Below are positions 22,467 through 34,800 of a DNA stretch of 64,000 nt, piece by piece (the stretch's first letter is position 1; each line of letters begins with the position of its first letter). Below the pieces are notes generated by a model, which saw only the letters and a program-made list of their open reading frames with translations, had not been told where the DNA came from and ran no database searches. The translations under genes and the position numbers were made by a program. The stretch comes from Yamagishiella unicocca (taxonomy: Eukaryota > Chlorophyta > Chlorophyceae > Chlamydomonadales > Volvocaceae). The DNA is taken from assembly GCA_003116995.1 (NCBI GenBank), contig BDSL01000002.1, positions 620,001-684,000 of the forward strand, written 5' to 3'.

Positions 22467-23121
22467 ATGGCACAGACATTTACTGCACCGGAGCTGCTGG
22501 CTTATGATGGCACAGACCTCGAGAAGCCCGTCTATATCGCCGTGAAGGGGACTGTCTACGATGTTTCCGCTTCCCGAGAGTTCTATGGAAAAGGTGCACG
22601 ATCTCATAGCACCGCCTCTCTTGAATACCATCCTTAGTACATATGCCGGCCCATACACTTCCTCGCGCTTTGCTGTTGAACCTCCACACCCAGCACACAC
22701 TAGGCGGATCACCCCCCTGTAATCTCCGCCCATTGAGAAGCACGAAGCACACTAAACAATGCCTATGGGTTCCGGCACGACCATCGCGATTCCCTGACAT
22801 GCACGTTCTCGGCGCACAAAGTAAGTGCGCATGCCCAACGGGCGCCATCAGCGACGGCCCCTCCCTTTCTTTGCAGCTAGACCGTTCCGTCACATGTTCT
22901 GGCCCGTCATGTGGCTACCCCCCATTCACATGCCCCCAGGTGGCCCGTACGAGGCGTTCGCCGGCCGCGAGTGCTCCCGTGCACTGGCAATTATGAAAGT
23001 CGACACTGTCGAATGCAATGACAACTTGACGGACTGCTCAGAGAAGCAGCTTAAGACGCTGGAGGACTGGATCACCAAGTTCAACACCAAGTACCCCATC
23101 GTGGGCAAGGTAGCACAGTAG
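22467..23121 (+). CDS. Cytochrome-b5-like haem-binding protein, MAPR family
   Basis: Two exons, 22467-22593 and 22940-23121, join in phase 1 to give 102 aa. The whole protein is one cytochrome-b5-like domain: FTAPELLAYDGTDLEKPVYIAVKGTVYDVSASREFYGKGGPYEAFAGRECSRALA, then an acidic helix and ...LKTLEDWITKFNTKYPIVG at the C-terminus. The VYDVS-FYG-GGPY-FAG-ECSRALA series is diagnostic of the membrane-associated progesterone receptor group (PGRMC, plant MSBP, Dap1). That group binds haem through Tyr rather than the two His of true cytochrome b5. No N-terminal membrane anchor is present, so this copy looks soluble. Family role: partner of P450s and sterol metabolism. The ATG at 22467 is the first true ATG; the frame is open upstream but lacks one. 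Confidence 0.92.
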
Positions 23122-23196
23122 CGGGCTGCGGCCATGGTGGCAGCAGCTGCAGTCTTGATGCGCCGCGAGTCACACCTTCGTCGTGGGGTTATCCCT

Positions 23197-23827
23197 TCAC
23201 ATAATTGGCAATGAAGCGTTAACTAACGGCACCACACGTCCACCCACCTGACTTTTGAAACCAGCAGTAATGCTGCCCATGGTACCGGTACCTTGCAAAT
23301 GGCCCTTGGGGCTGGCGTGGGACTGCGTGAAATTTGTGCGGGACTGCGTGAACTTGGAGGGCTTGAAGCTGAGCGTCAACCGGTGGGCGCGCTAAGCAGC
23401 GTCCCTCGTTGCGCATCTGGGCGGATGAGCGAGGCGGGGGTTCGGGGGCGATGGGCAGGCGGCTGTACATGGGGGGGGCCAGGAGCGGACTACGAGGCCC
23501 AACGGAGCCTCCCGTGTCGGGTGAAGACCTTCAAACTTAGCAGCGCACCCCAAACTTGCCTGGCTGGATGGCAAGTTGGGTAGCGGCTCCTGATAGTAGG
23601 TGCGCGAGTGCTGCAGGCTGGCTGACGATGCCCCCAAACTTAATCGGACCAAGCTTGTCGGGGCTGCGCATCGGCGAACCATACTTCGTTGCTAGGAGGT
23701 GTTGTTGCTGCGGGGACGCTATGAGACTGGGAGATTGTGTTAGCCCTTCCGCCCCTGGCATGGGGCTGCGTGCACCCTCACCTGTACGCGCCACCGCCGC
23801 ACCAGCCGCCGTCCCGATCGCTGCCAT
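23197..23827 (-). CDS. Probable small two-exon gene, Ser/Pro/Gly-rich, unknown
   Basis: An ATG at 23827 opens a frame with protein-like composition (LLATKYGSPMRSPDKLGPIK). It can be spliced with matching phase from a donor after 23556 (weak, GTTTGG) to an acceptor before 23368. The second exon continues FKPSKFTQSRTNFTQSHASP and ends in TGA at 23197, for 147 aa. A good donor (CAG|GTGGGT) exists at 23248, so there may be further exons overlapping the MAPR 3' end. I do not recognise it. The Ser/Pro/Lys pattern suggests a disordered, phosphorylatable protein. It converges with the MAPR gene, with stops 75 bp apart. Confidence 0.4.
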
Positions 23828-24339
23828 CTCTGCTTATGCCCATCCACACACACGTATGCCGCGTTGTGCCAGCTCCTGCGGGTCGCCTGCTCCTTGGCAG
23901 TAATTAGAGTAAACGGTTTCAGTGTGTGTTCGGGGGGCACATCCTTCCATTAGCGTGTCGCAGGACCATGCGGACACCGTAGCCCTTCGCAGTAGGACCG
24001 GACGCGCACAGGCACAGAGATACATGCATAGATTGGATATGTACCGACTACGATGAATTCGTTACCACACGTAGAGCTTTTTGTGGGCCCAGAGTCGATG
24101 CGAATACCGCGATGCCCCTGACAGCTTGCACCATAACAATGCTCAACCCTGTCCATTACGTATGCGGTTTTGGAAGTTGACATTTGGAAGTTCGATAGTC
24201 GTTTCTGCACCTTGGCTCAGCCAGGGCAGCTTGAGTCATTCACCGGCACGGGCCCAGATGCCGCTGTTGGTTCCTGCCTGATCTGCCCGCCGCCCGCCCG
24301 TTGCCGCCTGCCTGCCTGCACGTCCTCTCGTCACCCGCC

Positions 24340-24529
24340 GGCTGCAGCTGCTTCCAGCTGGCGACGAGCTTGAAGTGGATCCAAACTCGCTGCTACGCGC
24401 GTCACCCTTCCCGCCTAGCATGATTGCGATGCTCGTTATGGTGCTGATACTTACGCTCGTGGGGGCGTACATTTTGTTTCTGGACATGCAAGGGCCGGCA
24501 TCCCCCAAGGCACACAGCGAGCTTTGACA
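24340..24529 (+). CDS. Possible last exon of a tail-anchored membrane protein
   Basis: After a plausible acceptor (GGCTGCAG) the plus strand reads LLPAGDELEVDPNSLLRASP followed by a strong hydrophobic segment MIAMLVMVLILTLVGAYILF, a short polar tail and TGA at 24527-24529. A TGTAA follows at 24796-24800, about 270 nt on, where a Chlamydomonas 3' end would be expected. No convincing upstream exon or start was found; the frame at 24170-24373 (WKFDSRFCTLAQPGQLESF) is a candidate without a good donor. Boundaries and reality are uncertain. Confidence 0.3.
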
Positions 24530-25844
24530 TAGCACACGCAGGCGTCGGGGTGGCGTGCTTAGCCATGAGATGGGATGTGCGGGTGTCGTGTGCGCATCGC
24601 ACGGCGACTTGCGGCAGCACTGGGCGTTACGGTATGCCACTGCGTTGTTCAGGCTCGCGGCTTCATGGTGTTGCAGGCGACGTTGCGGCAGCGGTGAAGG
24701 TGCAGCAGCTCCGCGTTGGGCTTGCTGAAAGTCTCCCCTGGCAGGAAGTAGCTGATAATGTTAGGGCGTCGCAGGATGGGATCGGCATGGTAGGGTGTAA
24801 GGGCCGTTGTACCCTTAAGGACATTAGTTTACCTCGCTAAGTTGCATGCATATGCACGGTTTACGTCAGGTTGAAGGTTGCTAGTGTTGTGCGTGTTTTG
24901 ACGACGTCTCATACGTCTGTTCGGAATTTCCTGTGGCGGGGAAGACACTTTGGCATCATGCTACTCGCGAATTGGAAGTTGTTCATGCAGTGCAGGTGGG
25001 AACCAGCAGCTATAATGGTAGCGGTCCAGTGACGAAATGGCGATCACATGTGCAGTATGACCCTTTGCAAGCTCGTACAACATCGATCCGTGTCCTGTCC
25101 GTTTGTACCATGTAGGGTGGTAGGCACGTTGGATGCGAAGATGACGCACAGTTTGGATCCCCTACTGCTTAGCAACCGTCGACAGCAAGGCCAGCACGGG
25201 TGGATATGAACTGCTAATAATACGGCACAACCAGACGCTTATTACGAAGACCCAACAGTATGAATGACCGCGACAGTGGGCCGACGTAGCCCTTCAGACC
25301 TACACAAATACAGCATCTGCGAATTACCTTGCCCATGAGATGTCGGAATGCAATACGCCCTCCATTCCACGCTGTTACACTCCTCGCATTGTTCATGGTG
25401 TAGGCCAAAGTGCACAGCCGCCTGCGATTAAGGGTTCCGACTGACATGCTCCTAAACATGCCTCGTGCATGGGCCCACCCTTCCGTTGATCCATCCACAC
25501 AGCGCGACGCACGTTTACAGGCGGAAGGCCATCTACAGACGCCCTGCAACACATTTCCACACCATGTTCTTAGTACGTCCCATACCGCCTTACGTGGCAG
25601 TAAACACGCGCCGTGCCTCCTCTTGCCTCTCCTGGCCGTCCTTTAGGAGACTACCCCTGAGTTCCCGACTGGCAACTTCCCCAAACACCGGTTGCTGAAC
25701 CAACTGGCGGAGGCAGTCCCCGTGTCTTGTCACCGCGCAGATGACTACCTGAATCTGCGCACTGCCCATGTGCACATGCCCTTCTGTCTAATCGTAATCT
25801 ATCAATGCCCATGCTTGCTGCTATGCAAGTCGCCTGGCCGCAGC
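24530..25844. other. Intergenic: SMG1 3' flank
   Basis: No supported gene in about 1.3 kb. Minus-strand TGTAA motifs at 25515-25519 and 25375-25379 lie about 330 and 470 nt past the SMG1 stop and are candidates for its poly(A) site. The rest shows no feature I can name. Confidence 0.4.
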
Positions 25845-28800
25845 TCACAGCCACGCCGTCCACCCCTCATACATCTGCGCCAGCCGGTCTGCACTGGTCG
25901 CCTGCCGCATGAGCATATCCACCTGCTCTGAGACCGACAACGGCGCCGGTGCTGACGGCCCCGCCGAACTCCCGACTGAGACCTCGCTCTCTCGGCCCTC
26001 CAGCTTGGCGATGAAACGCCGCAGCGCACCGGCCGCGAAGGCGCGACGCCGCGCCTCGTCGGCGGCGCTTCGACGCGATCGGTGGTGCTGCACGTGGTCT
26101 GCCGGCGGCGCAGCGGCAGCATTGGCCATGGCGCGAAGCAGCGGGGGCCTGGCTAACGCGGCGGGCGCACTGCCTGGTCCACCGGCTTTGGCCGTTGGGA
26201 GCCCCATAACGGTGGCGGGAGCAGCCGACGGCTCGCTTCCGTTGGGTGTTGGGCCCTGTACTGCTGGGGCCGAACCCGTTGGAGAAGGACCCGTCTCGGC
26301 CTCCGTCTCCACCGACACGGTCGCCTGCGACGCGGGCGACGCACCCTCTGCGGAGGGTGACGCTCCAGAGTCTGTGCTCTGGGGCAGCGGCGGCGTGTGG
26401 CCGCGCGAAGGGGCCTGCTGCTGCTGCTGTTGCTCGTCCATCGCTGGCAGCACGTGCTTGGACTCCACCGCCGCCGCGATGCTGCCGGCGGCCGAGGCCA
26501 GGATGCTCAGCTCGTTGTCGAGCTGCGCCAAGGCCCGCGGCAGCTGTGGGACGAAACCGGACGGGATTAAGTGGAAGTAAAAGGAAGGCCCGAGGCCGCA
26601 AGCGCCGTCAGCGCATGTGCATGCATACATTACGGAGCCAAGCGGTTTGCAAAACCGGGCCGGTGGTTTGCAAGAACGGACTTGCCGATGACCGTTGGCC
26701 CCCAGTCCATCTGCACCCTACGGGTCCGCTCGCAAGCACATCCGACCGCCGCCCCGCTCCACCTCGTCCCCTTGTCCACAACACGCCGCCGAGGCCTGCA
26801 CAGTGATGGGCGCCCAAGCCGCCATATCCCCCTGCGTGGTCCATGAAGCTCGCTACGAAGGCCCCCGCTCCGACAGCACCCACCCACCTCAGCGACCAGA
26901 TGCACCCACCCACCCACCCACCCACCCAGTTCTCCAGCATGCATCTCAAAACTTCTGTTTCAAACGGTGTTTTCGGACATCCACGGGTTTCCCTCGAACC
27001 CACCTCAGCGGCCAGATGCACCACGGGCTGCAGCGCTGCGGTTGGCGCCGCCATGTGCTGCAGCAGCGCCAGGGCCCGTTCGCGCGTCGTGGCCGCCGCC
27101 GGCGGCCCACCCAGCAGCTGAGCCGACAGGAAGCCCACCTCGGTGGCCATGTCGGGGGGCAGCGGCACCGCCGCGTCGGCCGCCGCCAGCGCCGCCAGGG
27201 TGGCGGGCAGCGCCGCTGCGAGCGCCTCCGCCGCCTGGCGCGAGCGCTCGAAGTGCGAAGTGACCGCGGCCGCGACGGACGCCACGTCGTTCGCGGCGCT
27301 GTGCTGCGCCGACACGGAGGACAGCTCCTTGAGGGCCGGACCTGAGTGGGCAGACAGCAAGCCGCGTAACTTACACACATAAGCTGTATACGGTATATGT
27401 ACCCGGGTGGTTGACGTGAAGCGGCGCTGATGCGGGCTTGCAACCGTGACATGTGGGCGCCCAGATACTGGGCGCCCCGCCCTCCTTTCCCCCTTGGCCA
27501 TGCCTGCGCTAGGTCCTCCCTCGCCGCCCTCTCGCACACCCACCCAGTTTGCCAGCCAGCAGCTGCACCAGCGCCCGCAGTGTAGGCTCCGCCTCCGCCA
27601 CCGCGAGCGGCAGGTCCAGTGAGCGCGACACCAGCAGTGGCAGGTGCGCCCGGAGCTGCGAGCTGGCGGCCGCATCCTCGTACTGGGCGGTGGGAGGGAA
27701 CGAGACGGTAGGGAATGTTGGTGCGCAGAGTGGGAGAGAGCGGCATGGCGGAGCACGGCGTTAGGATGAGATGGACGTTGTTGGCATGACGGCAGGTCGA
27801 GCTCCGAACCTGGGCAGAGTCTGGCCGTTCGGCTACATTCCCTACGGAGTGCGAAGACTCTCGAACCAGAACCCAACCCGCCAATCCAACCGTACCCAGC
27901 TACCTGCGATAGTACTTGCCCCCCCTAGCCCCTTACCTGCGCCACCTCCAGCGCGTACTGAGCGTCCGCTGCCTGCCTGGATGCCTCCGCCGCCCGCTGC
28001 GATGCCTCCGCCACCGCTGCCGCACGCCCCGCCTCGCTGCCGCCGGCCGCCAGCGTGGCCAGCACCTCGGCCCGCCCGAGCAGCTGCGAGTGGGTAGCGA
28101 AGCCGTCCGCCACCGCCGCGGCGCCGCTGGCCCAGGTGATACCCTGCCTGGAGTACTCGAACTGCAGCAGCGCCTCGGCCACCTAATGGGACGGGGAGGG
28201 AAAACGATTCCCCCAGGAGTAACGAGTTAGGAAGTTTGCGGATAGAAATTTTTGAACAAGCAGCAAAAAAACGATCGCGCGGGCCAATATGGTGTCGGCC
28301 ATCAACTGTCCCCAAAGTCCCCCTCTCAAGGCCTCGTCCGAGTGCATCAGCACAGGCCACTCCATCGTGCGCCCCACGCTGCCCTTTTCATCTCCTTTAT
28401 CCTTCGCCTGGCTGTCCCGGAGACGCGCACCTGGCACACTCGCATCGCCAACGCACGCGACTCCGCCAGCCACTGCTGCCGCTTGCCCATCAGCATGCCC
28501 GCCCGTTGGGCCGCCAGGGCGGTGTCCACAGGGAACTGCTCCGGCGCACCCCGCAGCAGCGCCACCGCCTGCGCCACCGCCCCGCCGCTGGCGCCCTCCC
28601 AGCCCGACACCGCCTGCTCCAGCTGCGGCAGCGCGTCCATTGCGGCCTGCAGCTGCGTCAGCAGCGCCAGGCGGCTCGCGGCGGTGACACGGGAGCTCGG
28701 CTGCAGCGGGTCGGTCGCCTGCGCCGCGAAGAACTGCGCCAACGCCTGGCCGACCCGCGGGTCACCAGCAGGTAGCGCCTGCAGCAGGTGGTGCTCGTGC

Positions 28801-31800
28801 ATCCACTCGTACGCCGCCAGCCGCTGCAGGCGTGCGGTGCGCGCCGCGCGTGCCTCCAGGCTCGCCGCCCAGGCAGCGGCACCTTGGCCGGCTGCGGCTG
28901 AGGGGTCTACAGCGGTGGCGGCATGGGTGATGGCGGCGGCGGCGGCACAGGCTACGAGGCGATCCATTCGGGCGCCGATCTCCTCAGGCGAGGCGGGCGC
29001 CGTGGGTGCTGTGGCCGACACCGGTGCCGCCCTTCGGGCCCCATAGCCGGTGGAGCCATCGTCAGACTCCGCCTCCCCGCCCGACCTCTCTGCCCCCGTG
29101 GCTCGATCGACTCCGCCCTGGTCCTCATCCATTTCACCGCCGTCTCCAAACCCGTCATCCAAATCCAGCTGAAGCCCGAGGTCAAGGTCGTAGCCATCAT
29201 CACTGCCGCTTGCACCGCCGCTGCCGCCGCCGAGACCGTCGTCGTACCCGCTCCACGCGCCGCCGCCCCCGCCACCGCCACCGTCGGCATCGTCATCCTC
29301 CAGGCCGCCCAACAGCTCACCGTCCCCGGCGATCCGCGGGTCGAAGTCCGTGAAGGGAACGAGCTCTGGCGCGTCGGCAGCAACGCCCTTATCGCCGTCG
29401 ACGGCGACAAAAGGGCCGCCACCGATGGACGCCTGTGGGCCTTCGCCGCCACCGTACGGCACCAGGTGCTGCAGGTGCCTCTGTGGATCGGCAGTGAACG
29501 CCGCCAGGTGCTCGGCAAGGGCGGCCAGGTGGCCCTCCACGTGCGGCAGCAACCGGCCCGAGGCGTGCTCCGCGGCCTGGCGCGCCAGCAACGACAGCAC
29601 GGCGCCGTATGCCTCCGCCAGGGCGCCGTCCGTCGCCGGCGGCGCCGCCAGACGCACCGACTGGCAGCCCCTCAGCGACTGCGCCACCAGCCGTGCCACC
29701 TCGACGCACCGCCACAGAGGTCGCATCGCCGGCGGCACCTCGTGGTCGGCAACGACGGCTCCGCCGGCTGCGGCCGCGGCAGCACCTGCACCCTCTTTGC
29801 TCCGCTGCAGACCTTCCATCGACTCCGTCGCCGCCTCCCACCACGTCGCCAGCGCCGCCACTGCCGCATGCCCCGCGCCGCCAGCCTCCGCCCAGCCCTC
29901 TCCCCCCATCGCCGTGGCATACGCCGCGGCGGCCCCGTCATACGCGTGCAGCTCCAGTGGCAAGCGGCTGGGGCCCTGCAGCGAGCCGTAGAACCGGCGC
30001 AGAGCCTCGGCCAGGGCATCTGACGCCCCGGCGGCCGCGGCGGAAAGGCCTGCGGCCACCGCATCGCGAGACGTCCAGGCCTCCTCTAGCGCCTGCAGGT
30101 CGGCCTGCAGGTCGGCACGCTCCTCCGGTGCCAGCTGCGGCGGTGGCGGCTGGAGCTGGCCGCCAGCGATATTGCTGTCACCGGCAGTGACGCCCAGGCG
30201 GTGCATCAGGTCGTCGTGACGCTCGTGGTAGGTGGCCATCAGCTCCACCAGGGCCTGCAGGCGGCTGTGGGCGTCACGGCCGGCGTGGAGGGCGTCCTCC
30301 ACGTGGTGCAGCAGGACGTGCAGGTCCGCAGTGGCCTGGGCGGGGCAGGGAAGGAAAGGGTTGGGCAGGGCGGGCAGGGCAGGCGTGTTGGGTTTTTTTT
30401 ATATGTTGGGGCATGTTGGGGCGGGGGGAGTCGCGGTGGATGATGGCGAGTTAGGGTTCTCAGAGAGCGCGTCCTTGAGGACCATGCCGGGTCGGATAGT
30501 GTGACGCGGAAAGCCGAACTGGTGAACCCAAGTTCATCTGCACCCGTATATGCTTGCTCGGCGAAGCCCAGCCGATTACATGGTGAGGATCTGCCGCACG
30601 AGCCGCTCTCCTGACCTGCGCCAAGGGCGTCTCCATCGGCGCCGGCGCCGCGCCACTGCCGCCACCGCTGCTGCCAACGTGCAGCTGCCCCGCCAGCTCC
30701 GGCCCCACCTCAGCCGCCAGCCGCTGCTGCAGCTCATGCCACCGCTTGCACGCGTCCGCGGCGGCAGCCAGCCACGGCAGCGGGCACGCAGCAGCACCGC
30801 CTCCTCCTCCGCCACCCGCACCAAGTGGGCCTGGGGTGGCCGCGCGGCTTGTGGCGAGAGGACTCCCGCCGGGTTGCAGCGACAGCGATGCCGATGAGCC
30901 GCCACCGCGGCCGCGGCTGACACCGGGTCCCAGCAGCGGCACGGCCAGCCTAGCGTCAGCGACGGCGGTGGTTGCGGCGGCCAGACCGGCTACCTCGCCG
31001 CCCAAGCGAAGGAAATCTGCCAGGCACGCGCCAACGCCGGCGACAGACTCCGGCGCCACCAAGCTGGCTGGGCGGTTGGGATGCGGCCGCGCTGCCTTGA
31101 GCGCACGCACCCGGCCCTCAGCCGACCGCACAAGCTTGAGCAGCGCAGGTGCTGCTGCGACGGCCGCGCCAGCAGCCGCAGCCACGCCCGCACCATCGCC
31201 CGCAAGAGACGCCCCGAGGTGCTCCGGTTGCGGGACGTGCCGTTGCAGCAGCGTGACCAAGTCCCTCGCAAGGAGCTCCAGGGAGGCCCCGGCGCCGGTG
31301 CGGCTGGCGATGGCCGCGCGCGACTGCGCCTCGGCAACAGCCACCGCCTGCGCGTCCGCCAGCGCCCTGTCCGCGGCCGCAACCGCGCCCACCAGCTCCC
31401 TGCCCGAAACACGGGCGCCCGCTGCGTGCCCCAGCGTCGCGTCAGGTGAGCTAGGCGCCAGCACCATCACCGCGGCAGTAGCGAGTCGGTGTGCTCCACG
31501 CAGCGCCTGCCAGGCCGCAGCCACGTCCAAGGGCCGGGGCTCCCTCGGAGCCAGGGCCTGCGCCTGTGCCACCGCCGGCATCGACAGCCCTCCGGCCGCC
31601 AGCGCCGCCAGCGCCTGCGCCCAGCGGTGGTGGTAGCTGGACGCCGGGTAGCTGTGCGACAGCAGCTTGCGTACGATGGTGCCGTACTGCGTCAGCGCGG
31701 AGACGGCCTCGGACAGTGCGGCCTCGCGGCGGCCCAGTAGGTCTGCCGCCTGGACGTCGCACTCGTGGCAGGAAAGGAGCAGCTCCTGCGGATCGAGCGG

Positions 31801-34800
31801 TGTGGCCAATGAGGAAGCCAGACCCGGCCAAGCCGAAAGAAGGCAGCAGGAAAACGGACATAGCAGTTCCTAATGGGGCGTGAATATCAGCGCTGATGAT
31901 TTGCCTATGCCTAACCCCATACGTCGAAAACGCTAAACTCGACCAACCTCGGGCAGCTGTCCAAGCGCAGAGCCGTTGCCGCCCATGACGGCAGGCAGGA
32001 GAGCCAGTGGCGCTGCGACGTTCAGCGGCGTGTGTCCGGGGCCCGCCATTGGCGCCAGCAGCCCCAGCGCGCAGCCGCACTCGTTGGCCCTCCAGGAGGC
32101 CCCACTGGCAAGCGTCCCTTCAAGGAACGACCCGTCCCTGCGGACAGCGACGCCGCGCCAGACCGGTGGAAGGGGGAATCATTTCCTGGCATGGGTCTCC
32201 TATGCCCACACAAACGTTAACAACTGTTGTGTTCGGCTTCTCGCGAGTCCTTATTACTAAACACGTTGCGCGACGGCATGATACCAGCCAGGAGCCTGAA
32301 CCGTACATCACCGCACCGTAGCACTACGCCGCAACCGGGGTCAGCGAGCTCACCTCAGCATCCCCAACGCCCCCGTGTGCTGCTGCGCCCAGGCGCCGCA
32401 CTGCTGCAACAGCTGCGGGGCGGCGCCGCTCAGCGTGTTGGCCTCAGCCGACAGGCTCGCAGCCTCCTGTGCAGCCGCCGCCACGATGGCTCGCGCTTCA
32501 GCCTCCGCGCGGCTGGCCGCCTCCAAGGCCGCCTGGCGCGCGACGCAGAGCGAGCGGAGCGAGGGCGTTAGCAGGTCGGGTGTTGGAGCATCGACAATTT
32601 AGGAAGAGAGGATGCTGTGGACGTGCCCCCCGGGTTAGTTGGGTAGGCTTTGGGGGGAACTGGTAGCGGTTAGTAAAGGGCGCCACCCGGCAGGTAACTT
32701 ACCTTGGCCTGCTGGATGCGCTGCTGCGCCTCCGCCGCCGCGTTCCTCATGGCCTCCGCGAACACGTGCGCCTCCACGTACGACAGCAGCGCTCCGACGG
32801 GGCCCTCCATCACCGCCGGCAGCTCCTCCTCGACCCGCTGCAGCTGCCGCTGAGCCTCCTCCGACCTGCCCAGCGCAAGCGTGGACGTTTCGTACCACTC
32901 AAAATCACAACGTGTTGCGCGGCAAGAAGTTTAGTGGAAAACGGTGCAGCATCTGTATGTGTTGTGGTCGTGTGTGCATGATGATTTCCATCCTAAATGG
33001 TACGGTTCCACTACCGCACGGCCGGGAGGGGCCGGGGACGGTCCAATGCGATGCCCGGGGCCACTCGCACCTGCTGACGAAGAGGTTCAGTGCCACCGCC
33101 AGCTCCATGTCCTGTCGCGCGGCCATGTCCTCACGCTCTACGGCCCAATCGACCCCTGGGTCGCTCAGCACCGCGTCCGCCAGCCCCACCAGCGCCTCGC
33201 GCCGCCGCCGCAGACAGGTCAGCGTCGCCTCGCAGGCTGCGCGGAAGGTGCCCTCCAGGCCACCCATACCCAGCGCGGCGCTCAGCATCTGTGTCAGCCT
33301 GTAACGGGAGGTGCGTGAAGCGGTTGGGCCACGTCACCACCCGGAAGCCCGGAAGCGGGATCAGGTGAAACCGCTAAAACAGAAACGTCCGCTGGCGGCT
33401 TCTCCCCCATTTTATGCTGTCCGATCATCGCTCATCACCGCCCGTTCAGCCAACCCAGCATACCGGGTCCCTCTCCCTACTGGTGTTGAGAGGGGATTCC
33501 CTGCGTTTACTGCCCCCCATCGTGCTCCGCCGTGGACTCTTGCGACCCCACCAGTCTGCCGGTCCCGCACCTGAAGGGCACCACCTCCGGCACCCGCAGC
33601 TTGGCGCCCTTGTCCCAGCACACGTTGTAGTCGATGTGCACGACGCCCGCCTCGCGCCCCTCCAGCAGTATGTTGTCAGGATGGCGGTCACCCAGCCCCA
33701 GCAGGTGCCCCACACAGCTCATGACGCCCAGCGAGCGGCTGTAGCGCTGCTGCCGCCGCCACGACAGGGCCGCCGAGCCGCCGCCCGCCCACAGCACGCG
33801 GGCAAGCAGCTGCCGCGGCGCTGAGGCTGCCAGGCTAGCCAGCACAGCCCGCAGCATTTCGGGCGGCCAGTCGCGGCGCGGGGTGGCGCTCGACAGGCCG
33901 CGTTCCTGGTGGGTGAGGTAGGGAGTTCAAGTGGCACAAGCGGGGCAGCGAGGATGAGGAGGAGTTGGTTGCGCGTGAGAGAGATGGAATGGGGGGGAGA
34001 GGGCACAGGCAGGTGCGGCTGACGGTGCGGGCGAGCGTGGGGGGCGGGGAGTAGATAGGCGTTGGGTTTGGAAGTGGCGAGAGACTCGTGGTGGTGGCCC
34101 CCCCCAGTGTTGGGGAGGCCCCAGTTGTTCACGATAGCTGTGTTCAGCCCCCAGCCTGAGTTTACCTGAAGCGCCGCGACCAGCTTTGCGTAGAACAGGT
34201 CCATGGGTCGGCTTACGGCTGCGGGCGGCGGCGCTTCCACTTCCGGCGGCGGCGGCACGCCCTCCGCAGCGGCCTTGGCCACGCCCTCCTGCCGCGCCGC
34301 CACCATGGCCGCGTGGCGCTCCAGGGTGGCCGACTGCCAGTGCCGGAACACGGCGAACAGTGAGGTGGTGGCGGGGACCCACTGGATCAGCCCGGCACGG
34401 GGTCCTAGCGGGGTGACGCTGTAGTGTCGGACCGTTGCGAGGTCGCGTGTCGCTGCTGCTGGGTCCGCGTGAAGCATCGAATTGACGGTTCTAAGGACCT
34501 GTGGAGACACAGCGAAACGGCCACGCAGTTGGGCAGGCGATGAACGGTCAGAGCTCTCGAGATGGGATGGTGGATTTTGAGGCTCTGAAGCCTCAGCTTG
34601 CCAACCCATTCCCCCGTCCTTTCGGTCCCGATGCCCGCTTGTCTGTTGCCAACACCCCTGCTTCACACACCTGCATCAGCCGCTCGTCCATGCGCAAGTC
34701 CTCCCGGCCCTTGAGCAGGTACGTGTACGGCCTGCCGTCACTGCCCAGCAGCGCAACCCGCTTCGGTCGCGTCTTGGTGTTCAGCGCCGCCACACCGCTG

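Noticed and set aside
28923..31636. Plus-strand frames of 200-370 codons opposite SMG1
   Set aside because: Shadow frames of high-GC coding exons; no family motif, while the minus strand is in frame with SMG1.
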